Assembly: GCA_025362815.1 (NCBI GenBank)
Contig: JANYFG010000035.1
Location: forward strand, 1-36,419
Source: Rhodospirillales bacterium
Lineage (GTDB): Bacteria > Pseudomonadota > Alphaproteobacteria > Acetobacterales > Acetobacteraceae
Direction of reading: 5' to 3'
Length of the DNA: 36,419 nucleotides
Shown here: piece by piece, positions 8,529-16,088 of the stretch
Position numbering within the stretch: position 1 is the stretch's first letter
Layout: the number at the start of each line of letters is the position of its first letter
Position numbers and translations under genes: made by a program
The notes under the pieces: generated by a model
What the model saw: only the letters and a program-made list of their open reading frames with translations
Database searches by the model: none
What the model was told of the DNA's origin: nothing

Positions 8529-8628
8529 AGTAAAAGAAGCAAAAAGACTGTTATTCATTAAAATACGTGTCGCGGCACAATACAGTATAATAAATGAAGT
8601 TTTTTGGTTCTTTTGTTCACAAAAGAAC
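8510..8628. repeat. Palindromic AT-rich intergenic element
   Basis: This segment, about 30% G+C after the stop codon in a GC-rich window, lies between two converging genes and is built of nested inverted repeats. CTTCTTTT (8516-8523) pairs with AAAAGAAG (8532-8539). GTTCTTTTG (8607-8615) pairs with CAAAAGAAC (8620-8628) around TTCA. The outer ends AAGAACC (8510-8516) and GGTTCTT (8606-8612) also pair, as do TTCATT (8554-8559) and AATGAA (8593-8598). A near-perfect palindrome, GTGTCGCGGCAC (8567-8578), sits near the middle. It overlaps the end of the upstream gene and stops 2 bases before the mfd stop codon. It may be a dispersed REP- or MITE-like element also acting as a two-way terminator, but no U-tract follows either hairpin. 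I recall similar AT-rich hairpin sequences in Acetobacteraceae genomes but cannot confirm it here. Confidence 0.6.
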
Positions 8629-8630
8629 AT

Positions 8631-11600
8631 CTAACCCACCCTGGCTTCCTGCACCAAACGGTTCAAATTCCCCAAAACATCGCGCGCCATCTTCACACGC
8701 TCCGCTACATTCATATCCCGCACGATGGCCAGCTTGTGGTCCGGCCGCAGCTTCACCAGCCCGGCCTTCTTGCCCAGCCACGTGATCAGGCCAGCGGGAT
8801 TGCGGAACTTGTTGCCGCGAAACGACAGCACCATGCCCTTGGGCCCGGCATCCAGTTTCTCCACGCCGCTCTCCCGGCACAACCGCTTCAGTGCGACGAC
8901 CTGCAGCAGATTGTCGACCTCCTCCGGCAGCGGCCCGAAACGATCGACCAGTTCCGCCGCCATCGCCTCGCTCTCGGCATCGTTGTCGAGCGCGCCGATG
9001 CGGCGATACAGACCCAGGCGCACCGGCAGTTCCTTCACGTAGACCTCGGGGATCAGCACCGGCAGACCGAGCCCGATATTCGGCGTCCAATCGCGCGCGG
9101 CGGCCTTCTTGCGCCCCTTCTCGGCGCGCATGTCCGCCACCGCATCTTCCAGCATCTGCTGATACAGCTCGATGCCGACCTCGCGGATATGGCCGGATTG
9201 CTCGTCACCCAACAGATTGCCGGCGCCACGAATATCCAGGTCGTGCGAGGCGAGCGTGAACCCGGCGCCAAGATTGTCGAGCGTCTGCATCACGGTCAGC
9301 CGCTTCTCGGCTGCCACCGACAACGCATTCGTCGGTGGCCAGGTGAGGTAAGCGTAGCCGCGCTGTTTGCCACGCCCCACCCGGCCGCGCAGCTGATACA
9401 GCTGACCCAGGCCGAACATCTCGGCGCGATAGATGATCATCGTGTTCACCGCCGGCATGTCGAGCCCGGATTCCACGATGTTGGTGGACAGCAAAACGTC
9501 GAACTTGCCGTCGCCGAACTCGGTCATCACGCGCTCCAGCTCGGTCGGCGCCAGCCCGCCATGCGCCATCACGGTGCGCGCCTCCGGCACGATCTCGGCC
9601 AGACGCGTGGCCATGCGCGCCAGATCCTCCACGCGCGGCACCACGCAGAACACCTGCCCGCCCCGGAAACGCTCGCGCTGGATGGCCTCGCGGATCACCA
9701 CCGCATCGAACGGCATGATGAACGTGCGCACGGCAAGCCGGTCGACGGGCGGCGTGGCGATGATGCTCATCTCGCGCACCCCGGTCAGCGCCAGCTGCAG
9801 CGTGCGCGGAATGGGCGTGGCCGTGAGCGTCAGCACATGCACGTCGGCCTTCAGCGATTTCAGCTTCTCTTTGTGCGCCACGCCGAAATGCTGTTCCTCA
9901 TCGACGATCACGAGGCCCAGATTGTCGAACTTCACGGAATTGGCCAGCAGCGCGTGGGTGCCGATGACGATGTTGATGTCGCCGGATGCCACCTTGTCGC
10001 GCACCGCGGTGGCGTCCTTGGCCGTCACCATCCGCGAAAGCTGGCCGATCTTGATGGGCAGCCCTTCGAAACGCTTGGTGAAGCCGCGGAAATGCTGCCG
10101 CGCCAGCAACGTCGTCGGCACCACCACCGCCACCTGCGACCCGCTCATCGCGGCCACGAAGGCGGCACGCAACGCCACCTCGGTCTTGCCGAACCCCACA
10201 TCGCCGCAGATCAGCCGATCCATCGGGCGGCCGGCGGAGAGATCCTCCAGCACGTCGGCGATGGCGCGGGCCTGGTCCTCGGTTTCCACGAACGGGAAAC
10301 GCGCACAGAACTCGTCCCATTCGCCTTCCGCCGGCGCCATCGTCTCGGCCTCCCGCAGCCTGCGTTCGGCGGCCGTGCGGATCAGCTCGCCCGCCATGTC
10401 GCGGATCCGCTGCTTCATCTTCGATTTGCGGTTCTGCCAGCTGGCGCCGCCCAACTTGTCGAGCGCGGTGCCCGCCGTCTCCGAGCCGAACCGGCTCAGC
10501 ATCTCGATGTTCTCAACGGGCAGGAACAGTTTCTGGTCGCCGTCATACAACAGCCGCAGGCAGTCATGGCGCGCGTTGTTGACGTCGAGCGTCACCAGCC
10601 CGTCGTAGCGCCCGATGCCGTGATCCTGATGCACCACCAGGTCGCCCTCGGCGATTTCAGTGGCCTCGGCGATGAATTGATCGGCCCGCTTGCGCCGGCG
10701 CGGCGGCCTGGCGATGCGCTCGCCCAGCAGGTCCTGCTCCGACACCAGCGCCAGCTTGTCGGCGATGAAGCCGCGCTCCATGCCCAGGGTGATCAGCGCC
10801 GCCGTGCCGATCGGCGCATCGCGCACCTCCTCGTAATTCGCGGCCTTCTGAACCTTGAACCCGTGCTCGACCAGCAGATTGCCGATCCGCTCGCGCGATC
10901 CGTTTGACCACGCCGCCACCACCGTCCGCCGCCCGTCGCGCAGCCAGCGGTCAGACGCGGTGTGGAACTGGGCGAACACGTTCTCGCCCGCGCCCGTGCC
11001 GGGTGCCACATTGCGATGAGCGAACACCGGCGCCGGCCGGCCACCGCCATCAATGCCCACGGCGTCATCGGGTTTGGCGAATGGCGAGAACGCGAACATC
11101 GTCACGCGGGCCACCATCGCCCGCCAGTCCTTGTCCGCGAGATACAGCAGGCCCGGCGGCAACGGCCGGTACGGCACCTCACCATCCCGCGGCACCGACT
11201 TCCGCGCATCGAAATGGTCGGCCACCATTTCCAGGCGGGAGGCCAGAACCTGCTCGCTCTGATGATCCAGGCTGAGGGAGGCGCCGGGCAGATAGTCCAG
11301 CAACGTCTCCATGCCCTCATGGAACAGAGGCACCCAATGCTCCATGCCGGGATGACGCCGGCCATCGGAGATCGACAGGTAGATCGGGTCCTCCGCCGCT
11401 TTCGGGCCGAACAGCTCGCGCCATGCGGTGCGGAAGCGGGCCACGCTCGGCTTGTCGAGAAACACCTCCGACACCGGACGCAGCCGGAATTCCGGAATGG
11501 GCGCGCCGCTGCGCTGGGTGGTGGTGTCGAAGCTGCGCAGGCTTTCGATGGTGTCGCCGAACGTGTCGATGCGCACGGGCTCGGCAAAGCCGGAGGGAAA

Positions 11601-12098
11601 CACGTCGATGATCCCACCGCGAATGGCGTATTCGCCGGGCTCCATCACCGTGCCGGCGCGCACATAGCCGCGCCCGTCGAGAAAGCGCGCCAGCTCGTCG
11701 GACTTCACCGTCCCGTTCGTGGACAGCGACAGCGAGGCGCCATGGAACACATGCCGGGGCGGCACGCGCTGGACCAGCGCGTTCATGGTGGTGAGCACGA
11801 TGCGACGCGCCTGCGCGGGCTCCAGCAGCTGCGCCAGCGTGGCGATCCGCTCGGACACGATGGCCGGGTTGGGCGACACCCGGTCGTAGGGCAGACAGTC
11901 CCAGGCCGGGAATCGGAGAATTTCCACGTTCGGCGCGAAGAACGCCAACTGCTCGGCCATGGCAGCCATCCGCGCATCGTCGCGCGCGACATGCAGCAGC
12001 ACGCCGTCATGTTCGCGGGACCGCCGGTCGAGCAGCACCGCATCCCAGCCCTCGGGCGCGCCATAGACGGTGGCAATCTTGGGGGCGAGATCGCTCAT
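8631..12098 (-). CDS. mfd: Transcription-repair coupling factor Mfd
   Basis: This protein of about 1155 residues, a normal Mfd length, removes RNA polymerase stalled at DNA damage and recruits UvrA. The N-terminal third resembles UvrB's damage-recognition domains. A CarD-like polymerase-interaction domain follows, with GDLVVHQDHGIGRYDGL. The RecG-like motor has Walker A GDVGFGKTE, Walker B IVDEEQHFGV, TATPIPRT and QLRGRVGR. The TRCF C-terminal domain ends near the stop. The ATG at 12098 overlaps the sdhE stop in ATGA, which implies translational coupling; the open frame extends 26 codons further but inside sdhE. The 3' end meets the AT-rich palindromic element. Mfd divergent from recG with sdhE between is a common alphaproteobacterial arrangement. 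Confidence 0.97.
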   Translation of the reverse strand: MSDLAPKIATVYGAPEGWDAVLLDRRSREHDGVLLHVARDDARMAAMAEQLAFFAPNVEILRFPAWDCLPYDRVSPNPAIVSERIATLAQLLEPAQARRIVLTTMNALVQRVPPRHVFHGASLSLSTNGTVKSDELARFLDGRGYVRAGTVMEPGEYAIRGGIIDVFPSGFAEPVRIDTFGDTIESLRSFDTTTQRSGAPIPEFRLRPVSEVFLDKPSVARFRTAWRELFGPKAAEDPIYLSISDGRRHPGMEHWVPLFHEGMETLLDYLPGASLSLDHQSEQVLASRLEMVADHFDARKSVPRDGEVPYRPLPPGLLYLADKDWRAMVARVTMFAFSPFAKPDDAVGIDGGGRPAPVFAHRNVAPGTGAGENVFAQFHTASDRWLRDGRRTVVAAWSNGSRERIGNLLVEHGFKVQKAANYEEVRDAPIGTAALITLGMERGFIADKLALVSEQDLLGERIARPPRRRKRADQFIAEATEIAEGDLVVHQDHGIGRYDGLVTLDVNNARHDCLRLLYDGDQKLFLPVENIEMLSRFGSETAGTALDKLGGASWQNRKSKMKQRIRDMAGELIRTAAERRLREAETMAPAEGEWDEFCARFPFVETEDQARAIADVLEDLSAGRPMDRLICGDVGFGKTEVALRAAFVAAMSGSQVAVVVPTTLLARQHFRGFTKRFEGLPIKIGQLSRMVTAKDATAVRDKVASGDINIVIGTHALLANSVKFDNLGLVIVDEEQHFGVAHKEKLKSLKADVHVLTLTATPIPRTLQLALTGVREMSIIATPPVDRLAVRTFIMPFDAVVIREAIQRERFRGGQVFCVVPRVEDLARMATRLAEIVPEARTVMAHGGLAPTELERVMTEFGDGKFDVLLSTNIVESGLDMPAVNTMIIYRAEMFGLGQLYQLRGRVGRGKQRGYAYLTWPPTNALSVAAEKRLTVMQTLDNLGAGFTLASHDLDIRGAGNLLGDEQSGHIREVGIELYQQMLEDAVADMRAEKGRKKAAARDWTPNIGLGLPVLIPEVYVKELPVRLGLYRRIGALDNDAESEAMAAELVDRFGPLPEEVDNLLQVVALKRLCRESGVEKLDAGPKGMVLSFRGNKFRNPAGLITWLGKKAGLVKLRPDHKLAIVRDMNVAERVKMARDVLGNLNRLVQEARVG

Positions 12099-12367
12099 TT
12101 GCCGCCCGCATCCTTGATGGCCCGCAACATCGGGCTGTCGACGCCGGGCGGGATGGGCAGTCGCCCGGTCAGCCAATCCGCGAGATCGGCGTCCGGCAAT
12201 TCCATGACCTCCTCCAGCGCATCCATGTCGGGCTCCGACATCGCCTCGATGCGGGCGCCCACGAATCCTCCAATCAGCAGGTCGGTTTCATGGGTGCCGC
12301 GATGGGTGGCACGGAACAACAGGCGGCGCCGGCGCGTCTGCACCGGCGAGAGGGGGCTCTCGGTCAT
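12095..12367 (-). CDS. sdhE: Succinate dehydrogenase assembly factor SdhE
   Basis: This is a 90-residue soluble protein of the SdhE/YgfY/Sdh5 family, which helps attach FAD to the flavoprotein subunit of succinate dehydrogenase. The diagnostic features are RRRRLLFRATHRGTHETD near the start (containing the RGxxE flavinylation motif as RGTHE) and an acidic helical bundle with the typical ADLADWLTG segment. I choose the ATG at 12367; an in-frame ATG two codons upstream is possible. A hairpin directly abuts the start codon. The 3' end overlaps the mfd start by four bases (ATGA), so the two are cotranscribed. The length and motif fit the family fully. Confidence 0.93.
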   Translation of the reverse strand: MTESPLSPVQTRRRRLLFRATHRGTHETDLLIGGFVGARIEAMSEPDMDALEEVMELPDADLADWLTGRLPIPPGVDSPMLRAIKDAGGK

Positions 12368-12389
12368 CTGCCGCATATAGCGGCGGCAG
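12368..12389 (-). promoter_or_regulatory. Hairpin abutting the sdhE start codon
   Basis: A perfect seven-base inverted repeat, CTGCCGC (12368-12374) and GCGGCAG (12383-12389), with an AT-containing eight-base loop ends immediately before the sdhE ATG. In the sdhE-mfd mRNA it would occupy the place where a ribosome site should be, and no other good site is visible. It could be a translational control hairpin, or a DNA operator shared with the divergent recG promoter. Structure observed; role inferred. Confidence 0.3.
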
Positions 12390-12474
12390 GCCGCGCTGGG
12401 TAGGTCGCGCCGCCACACGATCCGCCTGCTGCGAAATTCTTTCCAAATCCGGCAAACTCGGGCACTCCCCGCAC

Positions 12475-14562
12475 GTGCCGATCATCGTCGAACCCTGGCG
12501 TCTGGATCCGTTGTTCGCCGAGCTGGGCAGCCTGCGGGGCGTGGGAGACGCGCTGGGCAAACTGATGGCCCGCGCCCTGGGTGGCGACCGGGTGATCGAC
12601 CTGCTGTTTCATGTGCCGGAGAGCTATATCGACCGTAGGCAGCGCACCACCATCCGCGCCGCCCTGCCGCTGCAGACCGTCACGCTCGAGGTGGAGGTGA
12701 TGACCATCACGCCGCCTGAAACGCCGCGCCAACCCACCAAGGTCACGGTCACGGACGGCACCGGCTTTTGCGATCTGGTGTTCTTCCGCGCCTTCCCCCA
12801 TCAGAAACTGCGCCCCGGCCAGCGCGTACTCATCGCCGGCAAAATGGACGATCGCCGCCAGATCGCCCATCCAGACCACATCGCGCCCGCCGAGAAGCCG
12901 GAGCAGTTCCCCGGCGTGGAGCAGGTCTGGCCGCTGACCGCGGGGCTGTTCGCCTGGCATCTGCGCAAGCCCATGGCCGAGGCGCTGACCCGTATCCCTA
13001 GCCTGCCGGAATGGCACGATCCCGCCTTGCTCAGGCGCCAGGGCTGGGCCGGCTTCACCGCCTCGCTCACCGCCTTGCAGGCCCCCGAGGCACTTCCCTC
13101 GCCCCTCCCCCGGCAGCGACTCGCCTACGACGAATTGCTCGCCGGCCAGATCGCCATGGGGCTGATGCGCCGCCGCGTCCGCGCACGCCCCGGCCGTGCA
13201 TTGACCAACCGGGCGCTGACCGACAGTGCGCTTACGCCCCCCGCCTCCCTGCGCGCCCAAACCCTCGAAGCCTTCGGCTTCGATCTCACCGAACCCCAAC
13301 GCCACGTCCTCGCTGAAATCGACGCCGACCTGTCGGCGCCGCGTCGCATGTTGCGCCTGCTGCAAGGCGATGTCGGCTCGGGGAAAACCCTGGTGGCCAT
13401 CCTGGCCATGCTTCGTGCGGTGGAAGCCGGCGCACAGGCCGCCATTATGGCACCCACCGAAATCCTCGCCCGCCAGCACGCCCGCACCCTCGCGCGCATC
13501 TGCCCGGTGCCCTCGGCCCTTCTCGCCAGCTCCGTCACCGGCCGCGAGCGCGCCCGCGTGCTGCAAGGGTTCGCCGACGGCAGCATCCCCATCGCCATCG
13601 GCACCCACGCCTTGGTGCAGGAAGGTGTCGAATTCCGCGACCTCGCTCTGGCCGTGATCGACGAGCAGCACCGCTTCGGCGTCAACCAGCGCCTGTTGCT
13701 GGGCGCCAAGGGCGAGCACACCGACGTGCTGGTGATGACCGCCACCCCCATCCCGCGCACCATGCTGCTGACCCAATGGGGCGAGATGCAGACCAGCCGG
13801 CTCGACGGCAAGCCCGCCGGCCGCAAGCCGATTCGCACCACCACGCATCCGCTCTCGTCCATCGGCGTGGTCTGCGACGCCGTCTCCCGCGCCATCGCCG
13901 GCGGCGCGCGGGTCTATTGGGTCTGCCCGATGGTAAGCGAGAGCGAGGTGCTCGACCTCGCCGCCGTCGAAGCCCGCTACGCCTCCCTCGCCGACCGCTT
14001 CGGCGCCCGCATGGGCCTGGCTCATGGCCGCCAGGACACGATGGTGCGCGAGCAGGCTTTGGCCGACTTCGCCGCCGGGCGCACGCAGCTGCTGGTCGCC
14101 ACCACCGTCATCGAGGTCGGAGTCGACGTGCCGGAAGCCAGCGTCATCGTCATCGAACAGGCCGAGCGCTTCGGCCTCGCCCAGCTGCACCAGCTGCGCG
14201 GTCGCGTGGGACGCGGTGCCGCAGAAAGCTTCTGCCTGCTGCTGTATGACGACCAGCTCAGCGAAACCGCCCGCAAACGCCTGATGCTGCTGCGCGAGAC
14301 CGAGGACGGGTTTCGCATCGCCGACGAGGATTTCCGCCTGCGCGGCGGCGGCGACCTGCTCGGCACCCGCCAATCCGGCCTGCCCGGCTGGCGCCTCGCC
14401 AACCCTGAAACCGACGAGGGCCTGCTGCACATGGCCGGGCGCGACGCCGAGGCGCTGCTGACCCGCGACGCCGATCTGGTCTCGGAGCGCGGCCAGGCCA
14501 TCCGCCTGCTGCTGCGCCTGTTCGGGCGAGACGATGCCTTCCGCACCTTGCACTCCGGCTGA
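12475..14562 (+). CDS. recG: ATP-dependent DNA helicase RecG
   Basis: This 695-residue protein matches RecG in length and domain order. The N-terminal wedge/OB domain spans about residues 1-200, with LLFHVPESYIDRR and VTDGTGFCDLVFF. The motor has Walker A GDVGSGKT (298-305), APTEILARQH, IDEQHRFGV and TATPIPRTM. The second lobe has ATTVIEVGVDVP and QLRGRVGRG. The C-terminal part carries DFRLRGGGDLLGTRQSG. RecG remodels stalled replication forks and Holliday junctions. The GTG start lacks a clear ribosome site. A short internal repeat, RALTNRALTDSALT (about 241-254), lies between wedge and motor in a region that is normally a linker. The gene diverges from sdhE-mfd across a 107-base gap. Confidence 0.96.
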   Translation: MPIIVEPWRLDPLFAELGSLRGVGDALGKLMARALGGDRVIDLLFHVPESYIDRRQRTTIRAALPLQTVTLEVEVMTITPPETPRQPTKVTVTDGTGFCDLVFFRAFPHQKLRPGQRVLIAGKMDDRRQIAHPDHIAPAEKPEQFPGVEQVWPLTAGLFAWHLRKPMAEALTRIPSLPEWHDPALLRRQGWAGFTASLTALQAPEALPSPLPRQRLAYDELLAGQIAMGLMRRRVRARPGRALTNRALTDSALTPPASLRAQTLEAFGFDLTEPQRHVLAEIDADLSAPRRMLRLLQGDVGSGKTLVAILAMLRAVEAGAQAAIMAPTEILARQHARTLARICPVPSALLASSVTGRERARVLQGFADGSIPIAIGTHALVQEGVEFRDLALAVIDEQHRFGVNQRLLLGAKGEHTDVLVMTATPIPRTMLLTQWGEMQTSRLDGKPAGRKPIRTTTHPLSSIGVVCDAVSRAIAGGARVYWVCPMVSESEVLDLAAVEARYASLADRFGARMGLAHGRQDTMVREQALADFAAGRTQLLVATTVIEVGVDVPEASVIVIEQAERFGLAQLHQLRGRVGRGAAESFCLLLYDDQLSETARKRLMLLRETEDGFRIADEDFRLRGGGDLLGTRQSGLPGWRLANPETDEGLLHMAGRDAEALLTRDADLVSERGQAIRLLLRLFGRDDAFRTLHSG

Positions 14563-14620
14563 ACACGGGCCATCCACTGCCGAAGAATCCACCGCCGAAG
14601 TATCCGGTTCGGAGACGACC

Positions 14621-15352
14621 ATGACCGCACTGATCGAGATCGAAGGCCTCACCAAGCGCTTCGGCGCCCATGTGGCCGTGGGCGACGTGTCGTTTAACGT
14701 CCGGCGCGGCGAGGTGCTCGGCTTCCTCGGCCCCAACGGCGCCGGAAAATCCACCACCATGCGCATGCTGGCCGGCTTCATCACGCCCGATTCCGGCCGC
14801 GCGCGCATCTGCGGCCACGACGTCACCACCGACGGCGTTCGCGCGCGCCACAATCTCGGCTACCTGCCCGAGGGCGCCCCCACCTACCCCGACATGACCG
14901 TGCACAGCTTTCTCACCTTCACCGCCCGCATCCGCGGATTCTCCGGCGGCGAGCGCGCTGACCGCGTGGCCCAGGCCATCCATGCCACCACCCTGGGCGA
15001 GGTGCGCCAGATGCCGATCGAGACGCTCTCGAAAGGCTTCAAACGCCGCGTGGGCCTCGCGCAAAGCCTGCTGCACGACCCCGACGTCCTGGTGCTGGAC
15101 GAGCCGACCGACGGCCTGGACCCCAACCAGAAACACGAGGTGCGCCGCCTGATCCAGACCATGGCAGCGGACAAGGCCATCATCATCAGCACGCACATCC
15201 TCGAGGAGGTCGAAGCCGTCTGCACCCGCGCCATCGTGATCGCGCATGGCCGCATCGTGGCCGACTGCACCCCCGCCGAACTCGCCGCCATGCACCCCTC
15301 CGGCCGGTTGGACGACGTGTTTCGCCACCTGACGCTGGTGCAGGCCGCCTGA
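14621..15352 (+). CDS. ABC transporter ATP-binding protein, Gld/ABC-2 type
   Basis: This 243-residue nucleotide-binding subunit has Walker A GPNGAGKS (37-44), a degenerate signature LSKGFKRRVG, Walker B VLVLDEPTDGLD and an ISTHILEEVE switch. It most resembles ATPases that pair with ABC-2 permeases and GldG-like proteins (the GldA/NosF group). I chose the ATG at 14621 because GGAG at 14611-14614 lies 6 bases before it; the frame is open further upstream, overlapping recG. The stop overlaps the start of the permease gene (TGATG), indicating coupling. It powers the exporter encoded by the next three genes. The substrate is unknown. Confidence 0.93.
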   Translation: MTALIEIEGLTKRFGAHVAVGDVSFNVRRGEVLGFLGPNGAGKSTTMRMLAGFITPDSGRARICGHDVTTDGVRARHNLGYLPEGAPTYPDMTVHSFLTFTARIRGFSGGERADRVAQAIHATTLGEVRQMPIETLSKGFKRRVGLAQSLLHDPDVLVLDEPTDGLDPNQKHEVRRLIQTMAADKAIIISTHILEEVEAVCTRAIVIAHGRIVADCTPAELAAMHPSGRLDDVFRHLTLVQAA

Positions 15353-16083
15353 TGCGCGCCGCCCTCGTCATCGCCCGGCGCGAACTCGCCGGCTATTTCG
15401 CAACCCCCGTGGCCGTAGTGTTCATCGTCATCTTCCTCGCCTTGCAAGGCGCGCTGACGTTCAACCTCGGCAATTTCTTCACCCGAAATCAGGCCGACCT
15501 GCAGCCCTTCTTCACCTTCCTGCCTTGGGTGCTGCTCTTGCTGGTGCCGGCGTTGACCATGCGGATGTGGGCCGAGGAACGCCGCTCCGGCACCATCGAG
15601 CTGCTGCTGACGTTACCGATCGCCGCCTGGCAGGCCGTGCTGGGCAAATTCCTCGCCGCCTGGGCCTTCTCAGCCATCGCCATCGCGCTCACCTTCCCGT
15701 TCGTCGTCACGGTGAACTATCTCGGCCAGCCCGATAACGGCGCGATCGCCAGCGGCTATCTCGGCGCCATGCTGCTGGCCGGCGCGTTCCTGTCGATCGG
15801 CGCCGCCGTGTCCGCCGCCACCAAGAACCAGGTGATCGCCTTCGTGCTGGCCGTGGCGCTGTGCTTCCTCGTGGTCGTCTCCGGCACGCCGCTGGTCACC
15901 GAATTCCTGTCGCGCAACGCGCCTGATATCGCCGAGCTGGCCCGCCGCGTCTCGGTGGCCGATCGCTACCAAAGTTTCGCGCGCGGTGTGGTCGAGGCAC
16001 GCGACCTCGTCTATTTCGCCTCGTTCATGATCTTCTTCCTGTTCCTCAACACCGTGGTCATCGACCACACGCGGGCCGATTGA
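15352..16083 (+). CDS. ABC-2 type permease (GldF/NosY-like)
   Basis: This 243-residue integral membrane protein has six predicted helices. The N-terminal REL(A)GYFATPVA entry and the cytoplasmic MWAEERRSGTIELLLTLP loop are typical of ABC-2 permeases related to GldF and NosY. It overlaps the ATPase gene by one base and the following reading frame starts at or just after its stop. It is expected to form the channel with the GldG-like and DUF4340 proteins. In Bacteroidetes, GldA/F/G is tied to gliding. In Proteobacteria the same gene set is widespread and has no settled function, and nothing here names a substrate. Confidence 0.9.
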   Translation: MRAALVIARRELAGYFATPVAVVFIVIFLALQGALTFNLGNFFTRNQADLQPFFTFLPWVLLLLVPALTMRMWAEERRSGTIELLLTLPIAAWQAVLGKFLAAWAFSAIAIALTFPFVVTVNYLGQPDNGAIASGYLGAMLLAGAFLSIGAAVSAATKNQVIAFVLAVALCFLVVVSGTPLVTEFLSRNAPDIAELARRVSVADRYQSFARGVVEARDLVYFASFMIFFLFLNTVVIDHTRAD

Positions 16084-16088
16084 GCATC

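Noticed and set aside
8510-8628. Standard rho-independent terminators
   Set aside because: The hairpins are perfect, but no run of T follows either one on the strand being transcribed.
8655-8672. tRNA T-loop-like GGTTCAAATTCC
   Set aside because: It lies within the final codons of mfd and no matching acceptor, D or anticodon arms surround it.
8604-10907. Long plus-strand open frame of about 767 codons
   Set aside because: It runs antisense to mfd. It is His/Arg/Gln-rich with no recognisable domain, typical of shadow frames in GC-rich DNA.
12364-14853. Long minus-strand open frame of about 829 codons
   Set aside because: It is antisense to recG and the ABC ATPase gene, both clearly real, and has biased Gly/Ala/Gln/His composition without a domain.
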